Source of the DNA: Saccharum officinarum
Lineage: Eukaryota; Streptophyta; Magnoliopsida; Poales; Poaceae
Assembly: GCA_020631735.1 (NCBI GenBank)
Contig: CM036162.1
Location: 94,474,401 to 94,538,400, forward strand
DNA: 64,000 nucleotides
Direction of reading: 5' to 3'
Below are positions 45,637 through 57,579 of the stretch, in pieces. Both the position numbers and the translations under genes were made by a program. How positions within the stretch are numbered: the first letter of the stretch is position 1; every line of letters starts with the position of its first letter. Below the pieces are notes generated by a model that was not told the DNA's origin, searched no databases, and was given only the letters and a program-made list of their open reading frames with translations.

Positions 45637-47490
45637 TCACCTTTCTCGTTTCCTCTTCATAGGGAGCAAGGTCTTCGGTTTTTCTGATGGCTTGTTAACT
45701 GATTCTTCGTCTTCAATAAGGTGGAAACCAGGATGCAACGACAATTTCTCCACTTCAACTTTTGCTACGTCCTTCCTTACTCCTATGTCAGTAATGTATC
45801 TGCCAGCACAGTACATCCCAGCTGTGACAGTGGCCATTCCAAGCGGACCAGCAGCCAGAAGCTTAAAAGGAGTGGACAGAAGAGCTGCCAACGGCACACC
45901 AATGGCAGAAGAAGCTTGCCCACTAGTCCCAATGCCAGGTTCCTCAACTGGTAGAAGCCCAGTCTTGCAGTAGAGTGCAAAGTCTTCGCAGTTCTTCTCA
46001 AACATGTCGTAATTTCCAAAACCATTTTGAAGCAAGTACATCGCTCGATGGACAACAACCTCTGGTGGGTCTGATTCGGCAATGGTGCAGGTCCCCCCAC
46101 GAAGCTTTGCAAGGAAAACCGCAGATGGCACTCCATACTCGAAGCAATAGAGAGAGCCATTGCGAAGGAAACAGTCCAAGCAAGTGAGGACAACACCACT
46201 GTAGGGCAGCTGAAATCCACAATCAGGGAATGTTGGGCACTCTGATGGAACCTCTGAGATCAGGCTGGAGGTGGAGTCTGATGAATCTGAACTTTCCGTA
46301 TCTTTCTTTCGTGTAAAATGGACCACTTTGCTTCCTCCAACATAAATACCTGAACATACACAAGAAATTGAGAAGCAATGGAAAGAAATTTCAAAACGGC
46401 AGTTAACGATATATCATTGCTTTACTTATTGCCCGGTTGTGAACAACATGTTGAAGTTCTCTTAATAATGGATAATTTGCTGGAACATGTAAGAATGCTA
46501 TTACTTGACAAATTAATCCAGAGCCAGAGAGGATGTATGATGCAGGAGACGAAGCCAAATAGGTTTTTTTTCAACAAATTGAGCAGCTTTTCATACAGGT
46601 AGTGCAGAGCCCAGATCTTGTCCTCCCAAGATATGTGCCTCACTAAATTACCATAAAGAGCCACTTTAACTTTATGGAGCAGAACAGGGTATCTGCCAAC
46701 AATAGGCACTGATTGTGGAGACACACTGTCCCTATAGCACAATTGTGACACTGTAGAAGGGTCGTCTAAGCTTCCTAAATGAAGATCAAAGAGAGATGCA
46801 AAAAAAAGAGAGATGCAAAATAAAAGAACTGTGGTATAAATAATAAATACAAAAGGTTAGTTACCTCAACTAGTAAAAGTGACTGAATAGTTCAACAACT
46901 TAGTTAACATTGGATACTTTGGTGATCAGAGTTTACAGCCACTAGGCCTAAACTAGTCACTTATCAGGCACAGTAAAGCATGGGTCAACCTTATAGCCTG
47001 TAGTGTTTCTTTCCTGCAAGCAACCTCGAGTTAACAATAAGGCTGCTCCACACTAGAAAAACAACAAAGCTCAGAAACAGACAGACACGTTGGTTAGCAG
47101 TAGGTGAGCAGCAACAAGGGCCATTTGTTCTACATGGAAAGCAGAGGCATTCACATTTCACGCACACACAAACCACCACGATTATCGCCGGACAAAGCAA
47201 AAACACAACCAATACCAGCGTCCAGCGGCGGCGAAAAGAAAGCCCAAACCGAGCCGGTGCGGGCCAGAATTCCGGTGAACAGCTAACTTGCACACTACGA
47301 GAATTGGTGATCCGCGCCATCGTCGGCGGCAATTCGCTACTAGAACTCGTGAGGACAGGAATCCTTGTCACCATCGGAGGGAATTGAGGAGCGTACCGTG
47401 GTGGGAGTAGGCGTAGACAGCCCGCCAGGTGTAGATGTGGTCGCCGGGCCTGATCTCCGACCGCTCCGCCCGGTTCGACAGCAGCCCCAT
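45637..47490 (-). CDS. LRAT/NC-domain protein, two exons, intact
   Basis: Exons 47397-47490 and 45637-46349 are separated by a 1.05-kb GT/AG intron and give 268 residues with no frame break. It starts [29 protein letters not shown] and VVHF supply the histidines, and [10 protein letters not shown] (Cys152) the nucleophile, of the NlpC/P60-like LRAT fold. A hydrophobic stretch (about residues 175-215, [18 protein letters not shown] onward) may anchor it to membranes. The tail is Lys/Arg-rich (PMKRKRER). The plant family is conserved and poorly characterised; related animal enzymes transfer acyl groups from phospholipids, so an acyltransferase or hydrolase role is inference. It is the only host gene here without a homopolymer indel. 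Confidence 0.92.
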
Positions 47491-47636
47491 CGCAACCCGC
47501 CGCCGCCGCCCGTCGCACTCACAGCCCCGCCGCCACTACAGCTCTGCTACAATTACCCCGTCCATTGAAGCCAGCACGGGGGAGGGGGCGGATGGAGGGG
47601 TCATGGAGAGTGGTTGCGGGCGAGCGGGCTTCCGGG

Positions 47637-47643
47637 CTATATA
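47637..47643 (-). promoter_or_regulatory. TATA box of the LRAT/NC gene
   Basis: TATATAG on the minus strand about 147 bp upstream of the start codon, within a GC-rich promoter. Confidence 0.65.
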
Positions 47644-47649
47644 GAAAGC

Positions 47650-48760
47650 CGAGGCAAAGGGGCCGAGCCGCCGAGGGGGGTAGTGGAGCTGTAGCCTGTA
47701 GGGGCAGAGGGGGCGAGGCGTCGGCGTGGTGTTTGGGGGAGACGGCCAGGAAAAAGAAAAGAATGACGCGGTCACGTACAAGGACAAGGCAAAGGCAGGG
47801 CACCACAGCACCCACCAGGCCACCACCGCCGATCCCCCTCCCTCGGTCGCTGGGCTTGTGCCGCCTCCGGCTCGAGGCGGAAACAAGCGAGAAAAAACGG
47901 GCTGGGGGCTTGGGGCTTGGGGCATTTCCCCGTAAAGTACCAGGGTCACATGCGCGCGCGGTGATTCGGCGAAGTTGGTGAAGGAGGACCGGAGGAGTTG
48001 CCGAGTTGGGGCAGGAGGCGGGGGAATCGTGAATCGGGATCGGCACGTCGCAGCGGGACAGCGGGGTGCCGGGGACGACGCCTCGGATCGTGTGTCGCCG
48101 TGGACTCTGTTCCTTTTCTACCGTGGCCCGCGTTGCGATTTTTTACTGTAGCACAACTGCACGAGGCACGAGCTGACGAGCGCAACTGCATTGGGTACAC
48201 AGGGTGAGGGACCGGGACGGGGAGCATCCGAGAGCATGTGTAGAGCGGTGACGACGGTGAGACAGGGGCCGGCCGGGCCCTGGTGCAAAGGTGCAGCCGT
48301 CCAGGTAGGAGTAGGACGCGCGCGGGGTGGCTACTGGGTAGAGCGGTAGAGCCTAGAGGGTACGACCGCACAGGACCGGCCACCAACTGCGGTCGCGCGC
48401 GCACCTAACCGGGCGGCCGAGCCACGAGCTCCCGTCGCGTGCCGGTCACCTGATGTTGATGGCGGCGCCACTCGCTTTTGTAGGCTAGGCCTTCATTTGC
48501 TCCGTGCTTCGTTGTTCTAGACCTTCATGGATGGTGATTGTCACCGATAGGTGGTAGTAACATTTTCAAAGGGGAGGTGTGTCGCGGCCAGTGACGAGAG
48601 CATAACGGGTCGATGCCATCTTTCCGACCTGACTAGTAGACATTTTGTAGCGGCAATTTAGTAGTACGATTGGAGCAAGTTGAGACAATAGACAGAATCC
48701 AATTGTGGTCACCAAGACACATCCCAGTCCAATACTGTAGCATGTTACCTCCCCGAAACC
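47650..48760. other. GC-rich upstream region of the LRAT gene
   Basis: CpG-rich to about 48480, with several overlapping frames on both strands that have no motifs. Nothing further recognised. Confidence 0.5.
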
Positions 48761-49700
48761 GAATTACATGAACTCAGACCCGAAGTACCCGATTACAATT
48801 TTGGAGAGTAATTGTAAAAACCCGAATTTAGTTTGAGTAATGTTCCTCTGGTACCGAACTACCTGAATTACCCGAAATATCTCAAATATTTATTCTTCTA
48901 TTTCTAATATGAAGACATGAAGTGGTTCAGTGCAATATAAATATATTATTTGGTATAAATTAATGTAGATTTATGCTAACTTGATAATCATTTGTTGTTA
49001 ATTGATATGAAGACATGATGTGATTTGAAGGACTGTTGTTTATTGCTTTAAAATTCTACTAGAATTCTTTCAAAATAATTGATTTTGTCAATTTAACCCG
49101 AACTCAACTCGGTGCCCGAAATTTCGGATAATGCTTTTTCGGGACCACAACTGGGTAGCAATTTCTAATACCCGAATTTTTAATTACCTGAATTACCCGA
49201 CCCGAATTTTTAATTACCTGAATGCCCTATCCTAATAAAAACCACTTTCCATTTTTTTCCACTCTTTAACAATTTTTCTATATCTTGTGTGCAGTCTAGA
49301 GATATTATTGTTTTCTATATTTGTCTAGCGAGAAATCTGGAATAAAAGATGACTATATTTGGATAACCAATTAAAGAAGCTGTTGAAGAATATTTTAATG
49401 ACCAAAATCTATATTTCTACTAATAATTCAAAAAAGAAATTGAAAGTCTGTTTGAGTTACCCTTCCAAGATTACTTTCATTTTTTTTGAGAAACCAGAAA
49501 AATATATTAGATAAACTTCTTAATGTTTACACCAAATCTTACAAAGACTCTATCGGGGAAAATGAAACTACAACCCAGTCCTTGCAAGATCATGATCCTC
49601 CCGGTTGACCTCGTCGCCGGTGATCGGAGCAATCTGCAGCTTGAAGCCGACCCCCTTCCGGACGAAAGCTCTTCACAATTTTTCGATGCCACCATGAGTC
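48760..49700. repeat. AATTACCCGAA-rich AT region, possible LINE end
   Basis: The words TTACCCGAA, AATTACCTGAA and CCCGAATTTTTAATTACC recur between 48760 and 49230, ending in an exact-frame 30-bp tandem duplication (49171-49200 and 49201-49230). From about 49480 a T-rich run and a minus-strand frame could be the 3' end of a LINE or other insert, but this is uncertain. Confidence 0.45.
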
Positions 49701-49706
49701 GCATAT

Positions 49707-50100
49707 TGTCGGTGTCACGAAACCACCGGCTAGTAATTTGTGTGATTGCACGTTTAGGCTCGGATGGCTAAGCTAAGGTGGGCACAGAAGGTATACACTG
49801 GTTCGGGCAGTACGTCCCTAGTCCAGTCGCGGTGCTCGTGCTACCCGCTCTTTGTTGAGTTTGCAGTAGGGGTTACAAATGGACGAGAGAGGGAGATGAC
49901 TCCTAAGTCTCTGTGGTGTGTGCGTTTTCTGTTGACCTCCCTTTTATAGATCAAGACAGGAGCCTTGGGGTACACGGCAAAATGACAAAGGAAGAAGAGG
50001 AAAAGAAGAAGTGCCAGGGAAGAGCCTTCTGTGGCGGTGCTGCTTCTTCTCCCCCAGGCGGCCCCCTCCGGCCCAGTTGTCGAGGACGGGGGAGGCCCTT
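49707..50100 (+). mobile_element. Left part of a Gypsy-type LTR, split by the copia insertion
   Basis: It starts TGTCGGTGTCACGAAACCAC, a start common to grass Gypsy LTRs, and reads into GGGGGAGGCCCTT where the copia element enters. The same sequence resumes at 60728 after the duplicated CCCTT. Confidence 0.6.
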
Positions 50101-52087
50101 TGAAAGTCCTATGTTTGGTGTTGGTAATTAGTGACAATGCCTAAGTACTAATCCTATGCCTAAGTTGTATGTAGCATATGAGGATTAGTACATTCCAAGG
50201 TTGGTGGCAAGATGGACATGGTGATCATGATGGCCACACTTGGATTTGGACGCAACCCTATATGATCAAGGCAAAGGTATATGCTTAAGGGTTGTGTTTT
50301 AGTAACCAAGACACCTAGTGGGTGTGGTTACATTATAGGATAGATAGCCGTACTATAAAGAGGGGAATGACGCGGCTATTGAACTCCTAAGTGCCTCTAG
50401 ATGTGCATTTCATGATCATATGCATTTGGATAGAACTAATAACGCCTCGGAAAATGATTGTGAAAATGCTAACACACTCACACATGACGAGATCACTTGG
50501 TGGTGTTAGCACGTTTGCGAAGGCGGTGGAGTTTGAGCGGTAGAGAGGGTTTGGGGTCCTCTCTCCTTCCCGCCGAGCTTGCGAGGCGGGATTCAGGCGT
50601 TTTCGAGAAGTTGAAACGACTTTTTTCCACTACGCCGAAAGTCCGGAAAAGAAACGGAGGCGAACGGAGGTCACAGAGGTGACCGGACGCTGCACCGGAC
50701 GCGGTTCTTGCAGGACCGGACGCGTCCGGTCAGTGTTCAGTGTCTGCGCGATTTTCAGTTCGATGATCGGACGCGAGGCGCGTCCGGTCACTGACGATCG
50801 GACGCGTCCGGTCGTTCAGGGAGCTTACTGGACTCCCACCGGACGCGGGCACTGTCGCGTCCGATCATTTACTTCAGCGCGTCCGGTCACTACTTCGTTG
50901 AGCGCTGCTCAGGCGACCAGCGCGTCCGGTCCTTCACGGGACCAGCGCGTCCGGTCGTTCCCGGCGCGTCCGGTCAGTTGGACCAGCGCGTCCGGTCGTT
51001 GCTTCGCAGTTAGCCGTTGGGCGACCAGCGCGTCCGGTCGTTTGGACCAGCGCGTCCGGTCAGTACTTCACGAGTTAGCCGTTGGGCGACCGGCGCGTCC
51101 GGTCAGTTGGACCAGCGCGTCCGGTCAGCCCGATTTCGGCTGTTTAAATTTCTAACGGCTATATTCGAAGGGGTACGTCTATAAATACTCGTTGGCCGGC
51201 TCAAGGCTCTCCCTCTCGAACTTTTGACATACTTGTGAGCACTTTGAGCTAAGCAACTCCCCTCCCACTCATCTCTCTTGCTTCTTTGCATATTCGAAGT
51301 GAGATTGAGTGATCCAAGTGCATTTGCATTGTGAGATTGCATCTAGTTGGCACTTGGTGGTTGATTTGCTGCGGGATTCTTGTTTCTCTTGGTGGTTGCC
51401 GCCACCTAGACGGCTTGTAGCAGCTTGGAGGCGTTGGCAAGAGTTGGTGATTGTATCTTGGCCACCTCCGGTGATTGTAAGGGGTTTGTGCCTACCTCGG
51501 CGAAGAGCCAAAGGCAACGCTAGTGAATTGCTCGTGTCATTGCAACCTTTTGCCATTTGGTAGGTTCTTGTGGCGCCTTTTGAGAGGCTCGGTGTGTGAC
51601 CGATTAGCCACCGAACCACGTGGTGAAGAGGGACACAACGGGGACTAGCGTGCCGGCAAGCACGTGAACCTCGGGATAAATCTTCGTGTCATCACTTTCA
51701 TATTGTGATTGATTGATCCCGGTGTTCGGTTATCTTGGTATTCATCCATTGATCATATTAATTGATTGGCTCAATACTTCGCCCCTCGGTGATACCCTCC
51801 TAACTCAACTACGCTTACTTTCTTAGTTATCTTTGCTAGCTAGCTTTGCTTTAGTAGCTCCTTTGTGTAGCTTGCTAGTAGTTTTTATAGTTACCTTCTC
51901 GGTTTGACTTGTGCGGTTGAGTGCAAATACTAGTATTGTGAATTGGATAGGTGGCTTGCAAACCCCCCATTAGGCTAAGCAAAACTCGCATCTCGTTAGT
52001 TGTTATATTGATAAACTTGTTTAGCTTGTCTTTGTAGAAAGTTTTTAAAAGGCTATTCACCCCCCCTCTAGCCATCAAGACCTTTCA
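50101..52087 (+). repeat. Left LTR of the copia element
   Basis: TGAAAGTCCT...AAGACCTTTCA. The U3 carries about 12 exact GCGTCCGGTC copies (50690-51130) and a TATA box (TATAAATA, 51180-51187). Upstream of the array, a block including TTTTCCACTACGCCGAAAGT is shared with the Gag-only element LTR. Confidence 0.93.
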
Positions 52088-52089
52088 AG

Positions 52090-52101
52090 TGGTATCGGAG
52101 C
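52090..52101 (+). promoter_or_regulatory. Primer-binding site of the copia element
   Basis: TGGTATCGGAGC, two bases after the LTR. It differs by one base from the canonical initiator-tRNA-Met complement found in the Gag-only element. Confidence 0.85.
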
Positions 52102-52141
52102 CGTGGTCACCGTTTGTAAGGCTTAACAACCTCGGTGTAAG

Positions 52142-54337
52142 ATGGCTCAAGTTATGTTCAACCATATTAATGGCAAGCCTCCATTCTTTGATGGTGTCTC
52201 TTCCTTTGATCATTGGAAAAGGAAGATGAAGCAATATCTAGGCAATATGCATGAGAAGGTTTGGGATGTGACCAAAGAAGGATACATCATTCTTGATGAG
52301 GAAAACCTCACTCCCAATGATCGCATCAACAAACAATGCAATACGGCGGCACTTGACACAATCTATCGTGCCGTTGATAATAAAGTATTTGAGCAAATCA
52401 AAGATCTTGAAAAGGCAAATGAGCTTTGGACAAGATTAGAGGAAACATATGAGGGCACTTCAACGGTAAAGAGTGCCAAGCTCTACATGCTCAAGGATAA
52501 GTTTGCAAGCTTCAAGATGAAGGATGATGAGTCCATACCGGAGATGTTCTATAGGCTCCAAGTCATTGTCAATGATCTCAAGGGGCTTGGGGAGAAGGTT
52601 GAGGACAAGGACTTCTCACACAAGTTCTTGATGTGCTTACCCAAGAAGTTTGCCACCTTGAGAAGAATGATCTTTAGAGAGGGATTGGACAAGGTCAAAC
52701 CAACCAATGTGCTTGGAGATATAATGACCGATGCCCAATACAATGATGATGAAGATGAGGTAGAAGAGAAGAAGGAAACCAAGGTCAAGCAAGAGAAGCC
52801 CATTGCATTCAAGGCTTCATCCTCTAAGGGCAAGAGCAAGGTGGAGAGTGATGATGATGATCCATACGATGATGAGACCATGGCCCTCCTTGTGCACAAG
52901 ATGGGAAGGTTCATGAAGAAGAAAGGATATGGGGCAAGAAAGAGGAGAGATACTATAAAGGCAAAGACCCTTTGCTACAATTGCAATAACCCAAATCACA
53001 TAGTGGGGGATTGCCCCTATGAAGATAAGAGACTTCATAATGGGGACTTAAAGCTCAAGAAGAACAAGAAAGATAAGAGAGAAAATGAGAAGAAAACAAA
53101 GAAGAGCTTCACCTTCAACAAGAAGAAGAAGGGTGGTGGTTATGTAGTCACTTGGGATAGTGACAACTCCGATAGTGATGATGATGCAAGCTCTAGTGAT
53201 GATGAGAGGATCACTCGACGAGCCATTGCAAACATCACCCTCTCCAACAAGCCATCCATCTTCGACACTACATCGACATGCCTTATGGCCAAGCCTACCA
53301 AGGTAAAATATGATGATAGTGATGATGATTCTTGTGCTAGTGATGATTGTAGGAGTGATGATGAGGAGGATGAGGACTACTCCAAGGATGATCTATTAGG
53401 CGTAATAGATCAAATGAGCAAGGGCTACAAGAGGACAACCAAGAAATACAAAATCTTGGAACAAGAGTTCATTGCTAAGTGCAATGAAAATGATGCCTTG
53501 ATGGAGGAGCTTGTTGCTCTCAAAAAGAGTAAGGAGTGCAAAGGAATTGAACAAGAGCTCAAAGCTCTTAGGAAATCCTTTGATGAGCTAGAGGCCTCTC
53601 GTGAGTGTCTAAAGGAAGACCACGAAGACCTTGAAGTTGCTCACACTAGGCTTAAGGAAGCCCACTCCTCTCTACTTGAGCTCATCAAGGAGAAGGACCT
53701 CAAGTTGGAGAAGCTTATGAAGGAAGCTAAGGAGGAGCAAGTGATTGTCACTTGTGATATTGGACTAACATGTGATATTATTGATGATTCTTTATTTGTT
53801 GGTCCTACTAATGCTTCATGTAGCTCATCATCATCCACCACAACCAACTCTACCTCTACTACTAGTGATTCATCACTTGTGGTTGAGAATAAGACTCTCA
53901 AGAGAGAGGTGGATGATCTCACCCGCGCATTAGGCAATGCCTATGGTGGGGATGCTCGCTTGCTAAAATGCTTGGGTAGCCAAAGGTTCTCTCTTAACAA
54001 AGAGGGTTTGGGCTATACTCCCAAGAAGGGCAAGGCGGCCTTTGCTACTCCAAAGCCTCGCTTTGTGAAGGGCAATGGTCGTTATTGCAATAGATGCAAG
54101 CAAGTTGGGCATCTAGAGATTAATTGCAATAAAATAAACAAGAACAAGAAAAATGCTAATGTACCTTACATTCCTTTTGATTCTTGTTATGTGCTTACCA
54201 AGGGTGAGAAAGGTGTGCGTGCTAGGTTTGTTGGTACACCAATTGTGGGCCCAAAGAAGAAGGCCATTTGGGTACCAAAGAGCTTAGTGACTAACCTCCA
54301 AGGACCCAAGCAAGTATGGGTACCTAAGAAACATTAA
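52142..54337 (+). CDS. Copia Gag polyprotein with two widely spaced zinc knuckles
   Basis: An intact 731-residue frame. FFDGVSSFDHWKRKMKQYLG opens the UBN2/retrotran-gag capsid-like domain (about residues 10-200). One CX2CX4HX4C knuckle (CYNCNNPNH) begins near residue 278 and a second (CNRCKQVGH) near residue 649. Between them lie Asp/Ser-rich tracts and a coiled coil (about 420-545). It ends in TAA, 12 bases before a second in-frame stop (TAG); both precede the Pol frame, which is in the same phase. The product forms the particle that packages the element RNA. Confidence 0.93.
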   Translation: MAQVMFNHINGKPPFFDGVSSFDHWKRKMKQYLGNMHEKVWDVTKEGYIILDEENLTPNDRINKQCNTAALDTIYRAVDNKVFEQIKDLEKANELWTRLEETYEGTSTVKSAKLYMLKDKFASFKMKDDESIPEMFYRLQVIVNDLKGLGEKVEDKDFSHKFLMCLPKKFATLRRMIFREGLDKVKPTNVLGDIMTDAQYNDDEDEVEEKKETKVKQEKPIAFKASSSKGKSKVESDDDDPYDDETMALLVHKMGRFMKKKGYGARKRRDTIKAKTLCYNCNNPNHIVGDCPYEDKRLHNGDLKLKKNKKDKRENEKKTKKSFTFNKKKKGGGYVVTWDSDNSDSDDDASSSDDERITRRAIANITLSNKPSIFDTTSTCLMAKPTKVKYDDSDDDSCASDDCRSDDEEDEDYSKDDLLGVIDQMSKGYKRTTKKYKILEQEFIAKCNENDALMEELVALKKSKECKGIEQELKALRKSFDELEASRECLKEDHEDLEVAHTRLKEAHSSLLELIKEKDLKLEKLMKEAKEEQVIVTCDIGLTCDIIDDSLFVGPTNASCSSSSSTTTNSTSTTSDSSLVVENKTLKREVDDLTRALGNAYGGDARLLKCLGSQRFSLNKEGLGYTPKKGKAAFATPKPRFVKGNGRYCNRCKQVGHLEINCNKINKNKKNANVPYIPFDSCYVLTKGEKGVRARFVGTPIVGPKKKAIWVPKSLVTNLQGPKQVWVPKKH

Positions 54338-54349
54338 TTTGTTTTGTAG

Positions 54350-57300
54350 GTAAATTACAAGGCCGGAGGAAGGCATTGGGTGCTTGATAGTGGGTGCTCT
54401 CAACATATGACCGGTGATTCAAGAATGTTCAACTCTCTCAAATCAAATGATAGTGGCATTGATAGCATCACATTTGGTGACAATAGCAAGGGTAATGTGA
54501 AGGCTCTTGGAAGGATTGCAATCTCAAATGATCATAGCATCTCCAATGTGCTACTAGTTGAAAAGCTCAATTTCAACTTGTTGTCGGTTGCTCAATTGTG
54601 TGATCTCGGTTTCAAGTGCATATTTGGTGTTGATGATGTGGAGATAGTTAGTGTTGATGGCTCTAACTTGATCTTCAAAGGCTTTAGATTTGAGAATCTA
54701 TACTTGGTTGATTTCAATGCTAGTGACACTCAACTTTCAACATGCTTGCTCACCAAATCAAGTATGGGTTGGTTATGGCATAGAAGACTTGGTCATGTTG
54801 GCATGAAGCAATTGAACAAGTTAGTGAAGCATGACTTAGTTAGAGGCTTGAAGGATGTCACATTTGAGAAAGATAAGCTATGTAGTGCATGTCAAGCCGG
54901 AAAGCAAGTAGGCAACACTCATCCATTGAAAAGCATTATGAGTACTTCCAAGGCATTTGAGTTGTTGCACATGGATCTATTTGGGCCAACTACATACACA
55001 AGCATTGGTGGCAACAAGTATGGTTTTGTGATTGTGGATGATTTCACTAGATACACATGGGTATTCTTTCTTGGGGACAAAAGTGATGTATTTGACATAT
55101 TCAAGAAGTTCATCAAGAGAGTGCAAAATGAGTTTGAGACCACAATCAAGAAAGTAAGAAGTGACAATGGAAGTGAGTTTAGAAACACAAGAGTTGATGA
55201 GCTATGTTATGAGCTTGGAATCAAACATCAATTCTCGGCCAAGTATACACCTCAATCAAATGGCTTAGTAGAAAGAAAGAATAGAACCTTAATTGATATG
55301 GCAAGATCAATGTTGAATGAGTATAATGTGAGTCATTCATTTTGGGCCGAAGCAATCAACACGGCTTGCTTTTATAGCAACCGCCTCTATTGCCACAAGT
55401 TCCTAGAGAAGACACCATATGAGATCTTAAATGGAAGAAAGCCCAATATTGCATACTTTCGGGTATTTGGTTGCAAATGCTACATCTTAAAGAAGGGCAC
55501 TAGATTAAGCAAGTTTGAGAAGAAATGTGATGAAGGCTTCCTACTTGGTTACTCAACTACTAGCAAAGCTTATAGAGTTTGGAATTTGGCTAGTGGTTCA
55601 CTTGAAGAAGTACATGATGTTGAGTTTGATGAAACAAATGGCTCTCAAGATGAAGAAGATAACTTGGATGATGTGAGAGGAACTCAATTGACTAATGCTA
55701 TGAAAGAAATGGATATTGGTGATATTAGGCCAAAACAAGTGATTGATGTGGATGACAACAAAGATCAAGTGCTCCAAAGTCCAATTACACAAGCTAGTGG
55801 TTCTCTAATGCAAAATCAAGCTAGTACATCATCTCAAGTGCAACAAGATCAACAAGTGGCTAGTTCATTATCTCCAACTCATGATCAACATCAACATCCA
55901 AGCAATCAAGTCCAAGTGCTTCAACCAACTAACATTGCAAGAGACCATCCATTGGATTCCATCATTGGTGATATACAAAGAGGAGTTCAAACTAGATCAA
56001 GATTGGCATCATTTTGTGCTCACTCTTCTTTTGTGTCAATGGAAGAACCCAAGGACATTGATAAAGCATTGAGAGATCCGGATTGGGTAAATGCAATGCA
56101 TGAAGAGCTCAACAACTTCAAGAGAAATGAAGTATGGGAACTAGTTGAAAGGCCTAAGGATCACAATGTCATTGGAACAAGATGGGTCTTTCGCAACAAG
56201 CAAGATCAAGATGGGATAGTAGTAAGGAACAAAGCAAGACTAGTGGCTCAAGGTTACACACAAATAGAGGGTCTTGACTTTGGTGAAACTTATGCCCCGG
56301 TTGCAAGATTGGAAGCAATTAGGATCTTACTTGCCTATGCTTGTGCTCACAATATCAAGCTATATCAAATGGATGTAAAGAGTGCATTTCTCAATGGGTA
56401 CATTCAAGAGGAGGTGTATGTGGAGCAACCTCCCGGTTTTGAAGATGACAAGAAACCCAATCATGTATACAAGTTAAGGAAAGCTTTGTATGGATTGAAG
56501 CAAGCACCTAGAGCATGGTATGAAAGATTGAGGGACTTCTTGCTATCCAAAGGATTTGTCATGGGCAAAGTTGATACAACACTATTCACCAAGAAGATTG
56601 AGAAAGACTTGTTTGTGTTGCAAATATATGTTGATGATATCATATTCGGTTCAACCAATCAAGATTATTGTGATGAGTTTGGGAAAATGATGGCAAAGGA
56701 ATTTGAAATGTCAATGATTGGTGAACTTAGTTTCTTTCTTGGACTTCAAATCAAACAAATGAAGGAAGGAACATTTGTGAGCCAAACCAAGTACATCAAA
56801 GATATGCTCAAGAAGTTTGGCATGGAAGATGCAAAGAGCATTACAACCCAATGGGCACTAGTGGAAGTTTGGATAGTGACAAGAGTGGCAACATGGTGGA
56901 TCAAAAGCTATATAGATCAATGATTGGTAGCCTACTCTATGTGACGGCATCAAGGCCCGATGTGATGTTTAGTGTATGCATGTGTGCAAGATTTCAAGCC
57001 TCACCAAGAGAAAGTCATTTGAAGGCAACAAAGAGAATATTGAGGTACTTAAAGCATACACAAGATGTTGGATTGTGGTATCCCAAAGGTGCAAGTTTTG
57101 AGCTAGTTGGATATTCGGATTCCGACTATGCCGGTGACAAAGTGGAGAGAAAGAGCACTTCCGGGACTTGTCAATTGTTGGGAAGATCACTTGTCTCATG
57201 GTCATCCAAGAAGCAAAATAGTATTGCACTATCTACCGCCGAGGCCGAATACATCGCCGCGGGTAGTTGTTGTGCACAAATCTTGTGGATGAAGGCAACA

Positions 57301-57579
57301 TTGAAGGATTTTGGAATCAATTTCAAGAATGTGCCATTGCTATGTGACAATGAAAGTGCCGTGAAGCTAACCAACAATCCGGTTCAACATCAAAGAACAA
57401 AGCATATTGATGTTCGTCATCATTTTATTAGAGATCATCAACAAAAGGGTGACATTGCTATTGAGAGTGTGGGCACCGAAGATCAATTAGCCGATCTATT
57501 CACCAAGCCACTTGATGAGAAGAGATTTCACAAGCTAAAGAATGAGTTGAACATACTTGATTTCTCCAACATGAGTTGA
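54350..57579 (+). pseudogene. Copia Pol: protease, integrase, RT and RNase H, one-base frame break
   Basis: The frame opens after TAG (54347-54349); the first ATG (54406) lies inside the protease active-site region, so Pol is likely made as a fusion. The aspartic protease motif [11 protein letters not shown] is at 54386 onward. The zinc-binding pre-integrase region (HRRLGHVG) and the integrase core ([22 protein letters not shown]) follow, then reverse transcriptase from about 56135 with YVDDIIFGS near 56629. One missing base in CCC at 56847-56849 shifts the frame. RNase H (SDSDYAGD, STAEAEYIA, CDNESAVKL) continues in another frame to the stop at 57577-57579. Only this break prevents an intact product. 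It may be a real lesion or a sequencing slip. Confidence 0.93.

Noticed and set aside
47519..48404. Several 130-175-codon frames upstream of the LRAT gene
   Set aside because: Overlapping on both strands in GC-rich promoter DNA, no motif, no splice-supported continuation.
50690..51130. Regularly spaced short repeats resembling a CRISPR array
   Set aside because: The repeat is a 10-bp palindromic word with irregular spacing inside a plant LTR, repeated in the other LTR; no cas genes, eukaryotic context.
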